A stretch of DNA of 19,525 nt from an uncultured Lachnospiraceae bacterium (GTDB lineage: Bacteria > Bacillota > Clostridia > Lachnospirales > Lachnospiraceae). This document shows, in pieces, positions 8,073-15,459 of the stretch. The notes under the pieces were generated by a model. It had not been told where the DNA came from and ran no database searches. It worked only from the letters and a program-made list of their open reading frames with translations. Position numbers and translations under genes: made by a program. Each line of letters starts with the position of its first letter. The stretch's first letter is position 1. Location of the stretch: positions 1 through 19,525 of the forward strand of contig CAKSAI010000023.1 of assembly GCA_934434905.1 (NCBI GenBank), in the 5' to 3' direction.

Positions 8073-8669
8073 TTATGCGCTTGTGCTTAACCGTTCCCGT
8101 ATATAAGCAGTGATCTCTGCTACGGTATTCGCCAGATCTTCATTGGAGAATTGCTTCTCGATTCCGGCGTCCTTCAACTTCTCCGGCGAAAAATCCTGTT
8201 CGTCCGCCAGGAAACGGCGGCACATCTCCGCATATTTCGGTGTCTCCTGACTGCGTTCCCGGTCTAAAGCCCGCTGAAGGCGGATGCCGTCGTCCACGCA
8301 GACGTAGATGGGAACCAGCTTCCCGGCACCGAAATAATCCTGCATTTTCCGGTAGGATTCCAGTGTGCCGATGATCAGATAGTCGTGCCTGTCAAGATCG
8401 ATCTGACCGTCATCTGCGGTGAAGTATTTCCACACGCCGTGGACGGTATTGTAAGCCCGAAGCTCAATGATCTTCCCGGACTGCTCCAGCCCGGCCAGAG
8501 CATCCTCCGTGTAAAAATAATACTCCACACCGTCCGTCTCTCCGTGCCGGATGGGCCGGGTGGTACAGGGGACAATGGTGTCGAGAGGAAGCTTCTGTTC
8601 CAGCAGCTTCTTATATATTGTATCTTTTCCCGATGAGCTCTTTCCCATCAGACAAAATATCTTTCCCAT
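8073..8669 (-). CDS. guanylate-kinase-like P-loop kinase
   Basis: A 198-residue nucleotide kinase of the Gmk fold. The P-loop is GKSSSGKDT (residues 9-17). The GMP-binding signature TTRPIRHGE (36-44) keeps both arginines (38 and 41) and the Gly-Glu pair, followed by VEYYF. Later Gmk landmarks differ: the usual DIDxQG loop reads IIGTLESY, so this is a divergent member. Start: the frame is open to a TTG at 8690, but ATG at 8669 has a perfect AGGAGG (8679-8674) 4 bases upstream and begins right at the beta-strand before the P-loop, so I use it. In B. subtilis the matching position, between yaaO and holB, is held by thymidylate kinase. Whether this enzyme is the cell's main Gmk, a second one, or has another substrate is not known. 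Confidence 0.82.
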   Translation of the reverse strand: MGKIFCLMGKSSSGKDTIYKKLLEQKLPLDTIVPCTTRPIRHGETDGVEYYFYTEDALAGLEQSGKIIELRAYNTVHGVWKYFTADDGQIDLDRHDYLIIGTLESYRKMQDYFGAGKLVPIYVCVDDGIRLQRALDRERSQETPKYAEMCRRFLADEQDFSPEKLKDAGIEKQFSNEDLANTVAEITAYIRERLSTSA

Positions 8670-8711
8670 GGGGCCTCCTGGTGATTTCAATGAAAAAAGT
8701 ATACCACAATC

Positions 8712-10304
8712 TCAGCGGCAGGGCAAGGAGATTCCATGTACAACCCGTATCTCTGAATTTGTCACATCCGAAAGTCCTTCCAGTGGGAGGCCGCTTTCCT
8801 TCAGCGAAAGAATATGGGTGAGGAGCTGTTCCTCTATCCGTTCCCCGGGGGTTACCAGCGGGATTCCCGGCGGATAGAGATAGAGATATTCCTGACTGAC
8901 AGTTCCGGCTGCATCCTCTAAGCAGGTCGTTGTGCCGGGGCAGTCCATGGCTTCGGAAATACTCATGACCTGCTGAGGCAACTGGTAAAGTGCGTTCGAG
9001 CGGGGAGCCATGTTCTGCTGGTGAATCGGATTCTGACAGTCAGCCCTTTGGTGCTGAGCGGAGATACAAGCGCTCTTTGTCTGGAAGTGAAAGGAATCCA
9101 CACTGCAGCGGTCAAGCTCAGCCAGTGCGTCAAAGAGCCGCAGAAAGCCTTCCGGCCGATCCATCAGGCTTGTGAGAGCCAGCGCATAATGGCCGGAGGC
9201 CATCTCGAACTGCAGGTGATAGCGTTCCAGCAATATATTATACAGTGCTTGTCCGGACAATCCCAGTGCTTCGCCTGATATCAGAATCTTGGAGTCGTCC
9301 CAGGCGTAGACTGCAGGATCCGCCGGGCAGGAGGCTTGACCCTGCTGGGAGCAGACGGAAGTTCTGGCGCGGGAAGACGGGAGCCTGCCGGTGGTTAAGC
9401 CCCGGAATACCCGGATATATTGCAAGATTTCACAGCTTTGGTAAAAAGAATCCAGATTCCTGCGAAAATCGGCAAAGAGCTCCGGCCCGCGCTCCTTAAG
9501 GATCCGAAAACACTGATCCATGGAAGCCATCAGCAGATAGGAGGGAGAGCTGCTCTGGTAAATGCCAAGGAAACGCCGGACAACGGCCTCGTCCACAAGA
9601 TCGGAGTTGATATGCAGGAGCGCCGTCTGCGTAAAGGCGGGCAGTGTCTTGTGAAGGCTGTGGATCACGATGTCTGCACCGCAGGTCAGAGCCGACGCAG
9701 GAAGCGTATTCACTAACGGAAGATGTGCGCCATGGGCCTCATCGACGATCAGGGGAATCCCATGTGCATGTACGATCTTTGCAATGCTTTCCATATCAGA
9801 GACAACGCCGTCGTAGGTGGGTGACACCACGAGAACAGCCTGTATGTCCGGGTGCTCCTCCAGGGCATGGGCCACCGTGTCCGGGGAGAGAGAACCCATA
9901 ATGCCGAAGTCGGTCATCTGGGGCATGACATAGATCGGTGTGATATTCCGAAGATATACGGCGTGATAGGCTGACTTATGACAGTTCCGGGACATAAGCA
10001 GCTTGCCGCCGGGCTTTACGCAGGCGCTGACGGCGGCCAGGATCCCGCAGGTGCTGCCGTTCACGAGGCAGAAGGACTGTCTGGCACCAAACAGCCGGGC
10101 GGCCTGCTCCTGGAGATCCTTTAAGATCCCCTCTGCATGGTGCAGGTTGTCGAAGCCATCGATCTCTGTGATGTCGATGGACCAGGGATTCGGAAAGTCC
10201 AGCGGCGCACGCTTGTGCCCCGGCATGTGGAAGGGATAGTAATCCGAGTGACTGTATGAAGTTAAGCTTTCCAGCAGGGATTGGCCTTTTGGGGAAGGAT
10301 TCAT
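8712..10304 (-). CDS. PLP-dependent Orn/Lys/Arg decarboxylase family protein (YaaO/SpeA type)
   Basis: A 530-residue fold-type I PLP enzyme. The N-terminal HMPGHKRA motif and the PLP-lysine site HSLHKTLPAF (Lys219, preceded by His218) identify the group II/YaaO-like decarboxylases. The aspartate that contacts the PLP nitrogen lies in VDEAHGAH. The family converts arginine, lysine or ornithine to the matching amine; the exact substrate cannot be read from the sequence. The C-terminal domain ends with the usual YPPGIPLVTPGE motif. Two segments look like lineage-specific, Cys- and Gln-rich insertions (residues about 301-335 and 398-465). The ATG at 10304 has AGAGG 5 bases upstream. It is the first gene of the six-gene minus-strand operon, in the position of yaaO in B. 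subtilis. Confidence 0.92.
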   Translation of the reverse strand: MNPSPKGQSLLESLTSYSHSDYYPFHMPGHKRAPLDFPNPWSIDITEIDGFDNLHHAEGILKDLQEQAARLFGARQSFCLVNGSTCGILAAVSACVKPGGKLLMSRNCHKSAYHAVYLRNITPIYVMPQMTDFGIMGSLSPDTVAHALEEHPDIQAVLVVSPTYDGVVSDMESIAKIVHAHGIPLIVDEAHGAHLPLVNTLPASALTCGADIVIHSLHKTLPAFTQTALLHINSDLVDEAVVRRFLGIYQSSSPSYLLMASMDQCFRILKERGPELFADFRRNLDSFYQSCEILQYIRVFRGLTTGRLPSSRARTSVCSQQGQASCPADPAVYAWDDSKILISGEALGLSGQALYNILLERYHLQFEMASGHYALALTSLMDRPEGFLRLFDALAELDRCSVDSFHFQTKSACISAQHQRADCQNPIHQQNMAPRSNALYQLPQQVMSISEAMDCPGTTTCLEDAAGTVSQEYLYLYPPGIPLVTPGERIEEQLLTHILSLKESGLPLEGLSDVTNSEIRVVHGISLPCR

Positions 10305-10343
10305 TGGGGCCTCTTTTCTCTTATGGGGTGGATTGAAACAAAT

Positions 10344-10359
10344 TGTCTACAAGTAGACA
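10344..10359. promoter_or_regulatory. 16-bp palindrome in the decarboxylase leader
   Basis: TGTCTACAAGTAGACA has perfect 7-base inverted arms around a central AA. It lies between the candidate decarboxylase promoter and the gene, roughly 40-55 bases downstream of the expected transcription start. In RNA it would fold as a 6-bp stem with a CUUG tetraloop; as DNA it has the look of a dimeric repressor site. No regulator can be named. Confidence 0.5.
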
Positions 10360-10376
10360 TTTTATTCATAACCGGA

Positions 10377-10397
10377 TTGGCACTGCTCATTGCTTAC
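10377..10397 (-). repeat. dispersed 21-nt repeat, copy 1
   Basis: Read on the minus strand this is GTAAGCAATGAGCAGTGCCA followed by one more A. It matches 18217-18237 on the plus strand at 20 of 21 positions. This copy begins at about the expected transcription start of the decarboxylase operon. Confidence 0.6.
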
Positions 10398-10403
10398 ATG
10401 AAG

Positions 10404-10431
10404 ATTGTACCATTTTCAGAGGAAAAAGCAA
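10404..10431 (-). promoter_or_regulatory. candidate extended -10 promoter of the decarboxylase-rsmI operon
   Basis: On the minus strand TTGCTT (10431-10426) precedes TACAAT (10409-10404) with a 16-base spacer that ends in TGG, an extended -10. The expected start near 10397 gives a leader of about 93 bases that contains the 16-bp palindrome and the dispersed repeat. Confidence 0.5.
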
Positions 10432-10440
10432 CGTTTTAAG

Positions 10441-10470
10441 GAATATTAATAAATTTCACAAAATATTCAC
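10441..10470. promoter_or_regulatory. possible regulator site upstream of the ABC exporter
   Basis: GAATATT (10441-10447) and AATATTC (10462-10468) form perfect inverted 7-base arms. In the same stretch TTCAC occurs at 10455 and 10466, an 11-base phase, with a further TTCC at 10477. Eleven-base direct repeats are the arrangement bound by OmpR/PhoP-type response regulators, but these signals are short and AT-rich. A TACAAT at 10494-10499 could be the -10, with only a poor -35. Confidence 0.3.
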
Positions 10471-10540
10471 TTCTAATTCCAGAAAAAACCAGTTACAATG
10501 AATACGGATCATAATTTTGTAATTTCGCGAGGTGGCATAT

Positions 10541-11242
10541 ATGGCATTTATTAAATTTCAGAATGTGAATAAGATATATCAGTCCGGTGATGTGAAGGTG
10601 CATGCACTGCGGGACGCCAGCTTTACGGTGGAGAAGGGGGAGATCTGCGTTATTGTGGGACAATCCGGGGCAGGGAAGACGACCTTGCTGAATATCCTGG
10701 GCGGTATGGATACGGCGACGGACGGGAAGGTATTCCTGGATGGAGTGGAGGTGTCCGCTTTTAAGAAGCGGCAGTTGGCGGCATACCGTAGGAATGACGT
10801 AGGCTTTGTCTTTCAGTTTTATAACCTGATCCCAAACCTGACGGCTCTGGAAAATGTGGAGATTGCTTCACAGCTGTGCCGGGAGCCGTTGGATCCGGCC
10901 ACGGTGCTGGCAGATGTGGGGTTGGCGGAACGGAGCAATAATTTTCCGGCGCAGCTATCCGGTGGTGAGCAGCAGCGTGTGGCAATTGCCAGGGCGTTGG
11001 CTAAGAACCCCAAGCTGCTCTTGTGTGATGAGCCCACCGGAGCACTGGACTATCAGACGGGCAAGGCAATCCTGAAGCTTCTGCAGGACGCCAGCAGGAA
11101 AACGGGGATGACTGTGCTGATCATTACTCACAACTCCGCGCTGACGGCCATGGCGGATCGTGTTATCCGTGTGAAGAGCGGCAGGATCGCAGAAGAGCGG
11201 ATGAATCAGGAGATTGTTCCGGTGGAACAGATAGAATGGTAG
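10541..11242 (+). CDS. ABC transporter ATP-binding protein (MacB/LolD-type exporter)
   Basis: A 233-residue ABC ATPase of the MacB/LolD/BceA branch that powers FtsX-type permeases. Motifs: Walker A GQSGAGKT (residues 40-47), Q-loop region FVFQFYNLIPNLTALENVE, signature LSGGEQQR (139-146), Walker B LLLCDEPTGALD (Asp163, Glu164) and the H-loop in ITHNSAL. The frame extends to a GTG at 10532. ATG at 10541 is better because GAGGTGG ends 5 bases upstream and the GTG is itself part of that ribosome site. The permease gene begins 11 bases after its stop, so the two form an operon. The substrate is not evident. Confidence 0.93.
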   Translation: MAFIKFQNVNKIYQSGDVKVHALRDASFTVEKGEICVIVGQSGAGKTTLLNILGGMDTATDGKVFLDGVEVSAFKKRQLAAYRRNDVGFVFQFYNLIPNLTALENVEIASQLCREPLDPATVLADVGLAERSNNFPAQLSGGEQQRVAIARALAKNPKLLLCDEPTGALDYQTGKAILKLLQDASRKTGMTVLIITHNSALTAMADRVIRVKSGRIAEERMNQEIVPVEQIEW

Positions 11243-11253
11243 GTGGAGATTAT

Positions 11254-14214
11254 ATGAAGCGAGCTTTTCGCAAGAATATTTTTCGGACAATTCGGAAGAG
11301 CTTTGGCAGATACGTGGCTATATTGGCTATTATCGCGCTGGGCGTGGGATTTTTTACCGGATTGAAGGCATCCAAGCCTGCCATGATGAAGACAGGGCAG
11401 GATTATATACAGAGTCAGAATCTTTATGATTATCGCCTGCTTTCCACCTGGGGCTTTGACCAGGATGAAGTATCGGCCATCGGAGAGCTCGACCACGTCA
11501 CAGCAGCCGAGGGCGCTGTCTCGGAGGATTTCTTCTATATCAATGACGAGGGCGAGGAGCGTTGCCTGAAGGCTATGTCCATCACGCAGCAGGTGAATCT
11601 GCTGAAGGTGACGGCCGGGCGAATGCCCGAGAAGCCGAATGAGTGTGTTCTGGATGCATATTATTTTCCGGAGAGCATGATCGGGCAGGAGATTACCATC
11701 GCTGCGGAGAATTCAGAAGATACCAGGAAGCGCTTTGCCTATGATACCTACACGGTGACAGGTCTTGTGCGTTCGCCGATGTACCTGAATATGGAGCGGG
11801 GAACCACCACCATCGGAAACGGAAAGCTTTCCGGCTTTATGTTTATTCCGCTGGATGGCTTTGTATATGAATACTTCGAGGAAGTCTATGTCAAGGGTGA
11901 CACGGAAGCGCTGGCATTTACCGGGGATTACGCTGACGTCATTGCTGAGCATGAGGATTCCGTAGAGGAGGATGGCACAGAGATCATTATGGCGCGATAT
12001 CGGCAGAAGCTTGCGGACGCGACGGCAGAGATCGAGGATGCCAAGAAGGAGCTTGCCACCAAGACTGAGGAAGCAGAGCAGGAGCTTAAGGAAGCAGAAG
12101 AAGAGCTTGCAAGGGGCGAGCAGAAGCTTGCGGACGGGAAGCAGGAGCTTGAGAACACCCGGAATACGTTAGAAGAGAAGGAACTGGAGCTTACAAAGGG
12201 TGAGGAAGCACTGGCGGAAGGCGAGAAGCAGCTGGCAGCAGGAAAACAGGCATTGGAAATGTTAAAGGCTCAGCCGGGTGTCAATCCGGCAGAACTTGCA
12301 GAACGGGAGAAGCAGCTCGCGGGAAGTGAGCAGCAGCTTGCAGCCAGCCGTGCGCAACTTGAGGAAGGGAGAAGGCAGCTTGCGGATGGCAAGACACAGC
12401 TTGCCGCTGCCGAGACAGAGCTTGCGAGGAGTGGGCAGACCCTGGCAGAGGGACGCAAGGATTACCAGGAGGGCAGGAGCAAGCTTGACAGTGAGACAGC
12501 GGAGGCTCAGCAGAAGATCACGGATGCCGAGGAAGAACTGGAACAGGTAGAGGCTCCCGCACTGTACGTGCTGGACCGCAGTGTCAATATCGGATATGCC
12601 AGCTATGAGAGCGACGTGAGCATCGTGGAGGGTGTTGCAAAGATATTTCCGATCTTCTTCTTCCTGATCGCGGCACTGGTATGTTCCACAACCATGACAA
12701 GAATGGTGGATGATGAACGGACGCAGATCGGGACGCTGCGGGCTCTTGGCTATACGGAGGGAGCAATCCTCTTTAAATATATGCTGTACTCCGGGAGTGC
12801 TGCAGTCATTGGTGCAGCAAGCGGGTACTTTCTGGGGACGCGGTTGTTCCCAACGGCGATCTGGACGGCATACGGTATGCTGTATGGATTTGCAGATATT
12901 GTTATTGCGGATGATATCGGACTGTTTGCGATATCCATGCTGGTGGCATTGCTGTGTTCCGCCGGAACGACCTTCGCGGCCTGCCGGATTGCGCTCTCCA
13001 ATGTGCCGGCGGAATTGATCCGGCCCAAAGCGCCTGCAGCCGGGAAGCGGATCCTGTTGGAACGGATTCCCTTCATCTGGAAACGCCTGAAATTCCTGCA
13101 TAAGGTATCGGCCAGAAATGTGTTCCGGTTTAAGAAGCGTATGTTTATGATGCTCTTAGGCATTGCAGGCTGTACGTCCCTGGTGATGGCGGGCTTTGGC
13201 GTGAAGGACTCTATTTCCAACATTGCAAATAACGAGTTTGATCATATTTTGCGATATGACATCAGTGCTTCCTACACCAAGCCGATCAGTGAAGAGGCAA
13301 AGCAGGAGATTCAGGAGAAGTTTGGCGCAGAGATTAAGAACAGTACGCTCCTGATGGAAATCTCTGTGGAGGCGCCGCAGAAAAACGGTGCGAAGACGGT
13401 GGACTTGATGATATCCGAAAACGAGGATATCATCCACTGCGTGGATTTTCATCTGGAGAATACCACCGTGGCGCTTCCGGGGAAGGGCGAGATCCTTATT
13501 GACCAGCGTCTGGCTTCGGCGCTTAATGTTGGCATCGGAGATGCGATTACCTTAAGATCCGGGGATATTGAGTCGAAGGCGCTGACAGTGGCCGGTATTT
13601 TTGAGAATTATATCTATTATTATGCCTATATGACGGCAGAGACCTATGAGGAGGCATTTGGGGAGACGTATGAGGCGGCTGCCATGTACCTTGCCCTTAA
13701 CGAAGAGTCGGATCCCTACCAGGTGGCTTCCTATCTGTCAGATATGGAGAATGCTTCCAATATATCCGTGGTGGCGGACACGCGCGCGCGGGTGGAAAAT
13801 ATGATGGAGAGCATGAATTACATTGTTGCGCTGGTGATCCTAAGCGCTGCGGCACTGGCCTTCATCGTGCTGTTTAACCTGGGAAACATCAATATCTCGG
13901 AGCGCGTGCGGGAGATTGCGACACTGAAGGTACTCGGCTTCTATCCCAACGAGACAGGATCCTATGTGTTCCGGGAGAATATGGTCTTGTCTATCATGGG
14001 GATCATCCTGGGACTTCCGCTGGGCGTTCTGCTGCACCGTTTTATCATGGAGCAGATCAAGATCGATATGGTCTCCTTCGAGATCCAGATCCTGCCCCTC
14101 AGCTATCTGTATTCGGTTGCGGCAGTGCTGGGCTTTACCATCTGCGTGGATCTGATCATGCGCAGGAAGATCGAGCGGATCAATATGGCGGAGTCGCTGA
14201 AGTCGATTGAGTGA
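11254..14214 (+). CDS. FtsX-type ABC transporter permease with a large extracytoplasmic coiled-coil hairpin
   Basis: A 986-residue permease with about eight predicted membrane helices: one near residues 20-37, three in a first FtsX domain (about 465-485, 510-530, 555-577), one near 630-650, and three in a second FtsX domain (about 856-876, 910-930, 951-970). Both FtsX units carry the TLRALG/TLKVLG motif. Residues about 60-240 form a MacB-type extracellular domain. Residues about 250-432 are heptads of the xxxLxxG kind, broken once near 339-347 by AQPGVNPAE, giving two arms of nearly equal length. Start: ATG at 11254 has GGTGGAG just upstream, whereas an in-frame ATG at 11236 overlaps the ATPase gene and lacks a ribosome site. 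Such exporters move peptides, lipids or lipoproteins, or act mechanically on the envelope; no substrate can be assigned. No two-component system lies beside it. Confidence 0.9.
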   Translation: MKRAFRKNIFRTIRKSFGRYVAILAIIALGVGFFTGLKASKPAMMKTGQDYIQSQNLYDYRLLSTWGFDQDEVSAIGELDHVTAAEGAVSEDFFYINDEGEERCLKAMSITQQVNLLKVTAGRMPEKPNECVLDAYYFPESMIGQEITIAAENSEDTRKRFAYDTYTVTGLVRSPMYLNMERGTTTIGNGKLSGFMFIPLDGFVYEYFEEVYVKGDTEALAFTGDYADVIAEHEDSVEEDGTEIIMARYRQKLADATAEIEDAKKELATKTEEAEQELKEAEEELARGEQKLADGKQELENTRNTLEEKELELTKGEEALAEGEKQLAAGKQALEMLKAQPGVNPAELAEREKQLAGSEQQLAASRAQLEEGRRQLADGKTQLAAAETELARSGQTLAEGRKDYQEGRSKLDSETAEAQQKITDAEEELEQVEAPALYVLDRSVNIGYASYESDVSIVEGVAKIFPIFFFLIAALVCSTTMTRMVDDERTQIGTLRALGYTEGAILFKYMLYSGSAAVIGAASGYFLGTRLFPTAIWTAYGMLYGFADIVIADDIGLFAISMLVALLCSAGTTFAACRIALSNVPAELIRPKAPAAGKRILLERIPFIWKRLKFLHKVSARNVFRFKKRMFMMLLGIAGCTSLVMAGFGVKDSISNIANNEFDHILRYDISASYTKPISEEAKQEIQEKFGAEIKNSTLLMEISVEAPQKNGAKTVDLMISENEDIIHCVDFHLENTTVALPGKGEILIDQRLASALNVGIGDAITLRSGDIESKALTVAGIFENYIYYYAYMTAETYEEAFGETYEAAAMYLALNEESDPYQVASYLSDMENASNISVVADTRARVENMMESMNYIVALVILSAAALAFIVLFNLGNINISERVREIATLKVLGFYPNETGSYVFRENMVLSIMGIILGLPLGVLLHRFIMEQIKIDMVSFEIQILPLSYLYSVAAVLGFTICVDLIMRRKIERINMAESLKSIE

Positions 14215-14230
14215 GGAGGTTGTAAAGCAT

Positions 14231-15397
14231 ATGGATAAAGGAAAAGGAATAAACAGCGGAGACCTAAAGCAGCAAAACCGTGGACTGATACTCCGGCTGA
14301 TCGCAACGGGAGAGTGCAATACCAGGATCGGCCTGGCCAGAGCCAGCCGCCTTACCAAGATGTCGGTTACGAATATCATTGACGAGTTCCTGGAGATGAA
14401 GCTGGTGGCGGAAGGCGAGCGGGAGCGTAAGGAGGTTCAGGGACGGAGCCCTGTTCTTCTGGGCTTGTCACCGGAAGCTCCCAAGGTGATCGGGATTCTG
14501 ATCAACCGTGAATATTGCGCTGCAGTTCTGTGTGATCTCCAACTGAACATCGTAAAGACAGAGCGGCGGGAGATGGAGCATGGCGATAAGGACTGGTTTC
14601 TGGAGCAAGTCTTTGAACTGGTAGATCATATGATGCAGGGCGAGCAGAACATTGCGGGCATCGGTGTGGCCTCCATCGGACCTCTGGATGTGGCAAAGGG
14701 CATGATACTGGCGCCGCCGCGGTTCTATGGGATCAAAAATGTGCCGCTGGCATCATTGTTGAAGGAAAGATACGGATTGCCGGTATTTGTGGATCATCAA
14801 TATAATTCTGCGGCGCGGGCAGAGAAGCTGTTTGGGTGTGCCAAGGACTTTTCTTCTTTTGTCTTCGTGGGTGTTACCAATGGAATCGGCGCCGGAATCT
14901 ACCTGGATGGTGGGATCCTGCAGAGCCGGACAGGGCTTGGCAGCGAGCTGGGACATATGAGCGTGGATTACCGGGGAATCCGCTGTGAGTGCGGCAGCCG
15001 GGGATGTGTGGAGAATTATGCCAGCACAAATGTGATCTGCCAGCAGGTGGAGGCGGCAGAGGGGCGCAGGCTGAGCTTCGCAGCGTGCTGCGATCAGAGC
15101 GAAGATGCGGTCATCGACCAGATCATTACGGATGCACTGGGGAAGCTGAGTATCTGTTTGGTGAGCGTGTCGAATCTGGTGAATCCGGAAGCCATTATTC
15201 TGGGGCATGAGAGTGTACAGCTGCCGGATCGGTATCTTCAGAGAATGGAGACGTATATTAACCAGTATAAGCTATCAGCGGATTATCATCATATTCATAT
15301 TTTAAAGCCGTATTTTGGCCAGGAGTCCCAGTTGGTGGGAGCTGCCTGCAATGTGCTGGATCAGATCTTTCGGGGAAAGCTGCTGTTTGGAGTGTAG
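14231..15397 (+). CDS. ROK-family transcriptional repressor (NagC/XylR type)
   Basis: A 388-residue protein with an N-terminal winged helix (residues about 12-70, with RASRLTKMSVTNIIDEFLEM as helix-turn-helix) and a C-terminal ROK domain. The ROK zinc motif is intact: His242, then CECGSRGC with Cys252, 254 and 259. The phosphate-binding DxGxT motif is absent, and the ENDAN motif of ROK kinases reads VDHQYN (187-192), replacing the catalytic Asp by Gln190. It should therefore sense rather than phosphorylate sugar. The frame is open to a TTG at 14207, but ATG at 14231 is favoured because AGGAGG (14214-14219) lies upstream and overlaps the permease stop. It probably represses the sugar operon that starts 161 bases downstream. 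Confidence 0.9.
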   Translation: MDKGKGINSGDLKQQNRGLILRLIATGECNTRIGLARASRLTKMSVTNIIDEFLEMKLVAEGERERKEVQGRSPVLLGLSPEAPKVIGILINREYCAAVLCDLQLNIVKTERREMEHGDKDWFLEQVFELVDHMMQGEQNIAGIGVASIGPLDVAKGMILAPPRFYGIKNVPLASLLKERYGLPVFVDHQYNSAARAEKLFGCAKDFSSFVFVGVTNGIGAGIYLDGGILQSRTGLGSELGHMSVDYRGIRCECGSRGCVENYASTNVICQQVEAAEGRRLSFAACCDQSEDAVIDQIITDALGKLSICLVSVSNLVNPEAIILGHESVQLPDRYLQRMETYINQYKLSADYHHIHILKPYFGQESQLVGAACNVLDQIFRGKLLFGV

Positions 15398-15416
15398 TAA
15401 ACTATTTTTTGCCTTG

Positions 15417-15439
15417 TTTGGTAAAATTGGTTTACAAAA
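15417..15439. promoter_or_regulatory. inverted repeat operator, likely ROK repressor site
   Basis: TTTGGTAAA (15417-15425) and TTTACAAAA (15431-15439) are inverted repeats with 8 of 9 matches around a 5-base centre; the inner GTAAA/TTTAC pair is perfect. The right arm covers the -35 hexamer of the promoter at 15431-15459, so binding would block RNA polymerase. XylR-type ROK proteins in Firmicutes bind AT-rich sites of this kind. The regulator gene ends only 20 bases upstream. Confidence 0.6.
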
Positions 15440-15459
15440 AACGAAGGAGGTGTTATACT
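15431..15459 (+). promoter_or_regulatory. sigma-A promoter of the sugar operon
   Basis: TTTACA (15431-15436) and TATACT (15454-15459) are each one base from consensus, with an ideal 17-base spacer. The expected start is about 15466, leaving a leader of about 93 bases. The leader can fold a two-part hairpin at 15475-15500 (TTGCC/GGCAA outer stem, GCGT/ACGC inner stem, GAA loop). A GGAG lies 10 bases before the ATG of the isomerase gene. The AGGAGG in the spacer (15445-15450) lies upstream of the start site and should not be translated from. Confidence 0.72.

Noticed and set aside
12030..12550. Apparent tandem DNA repeats (recurrent cagcttgcg-like units)
   Set aside because: The units are degenerate at DNA level and follow the 7-residue protein periodicity, so they reflect the coiled coil rather than a minisatellite or CRISPR.
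12262..13101. A 279-codon minus-strand open frame opposite the ABC permease coiled coil
   Set aside because: It is a by-product of the repeated codon pattern of the heptads and lacks a ribosome site and any known domain.
15389..15410. Terminator after the ROK gene (TAGTAAACTA followed by six T)
   Set aside because: The stem would be only 4 AT-rich base pairs with a 2-base loop, too weak to form.
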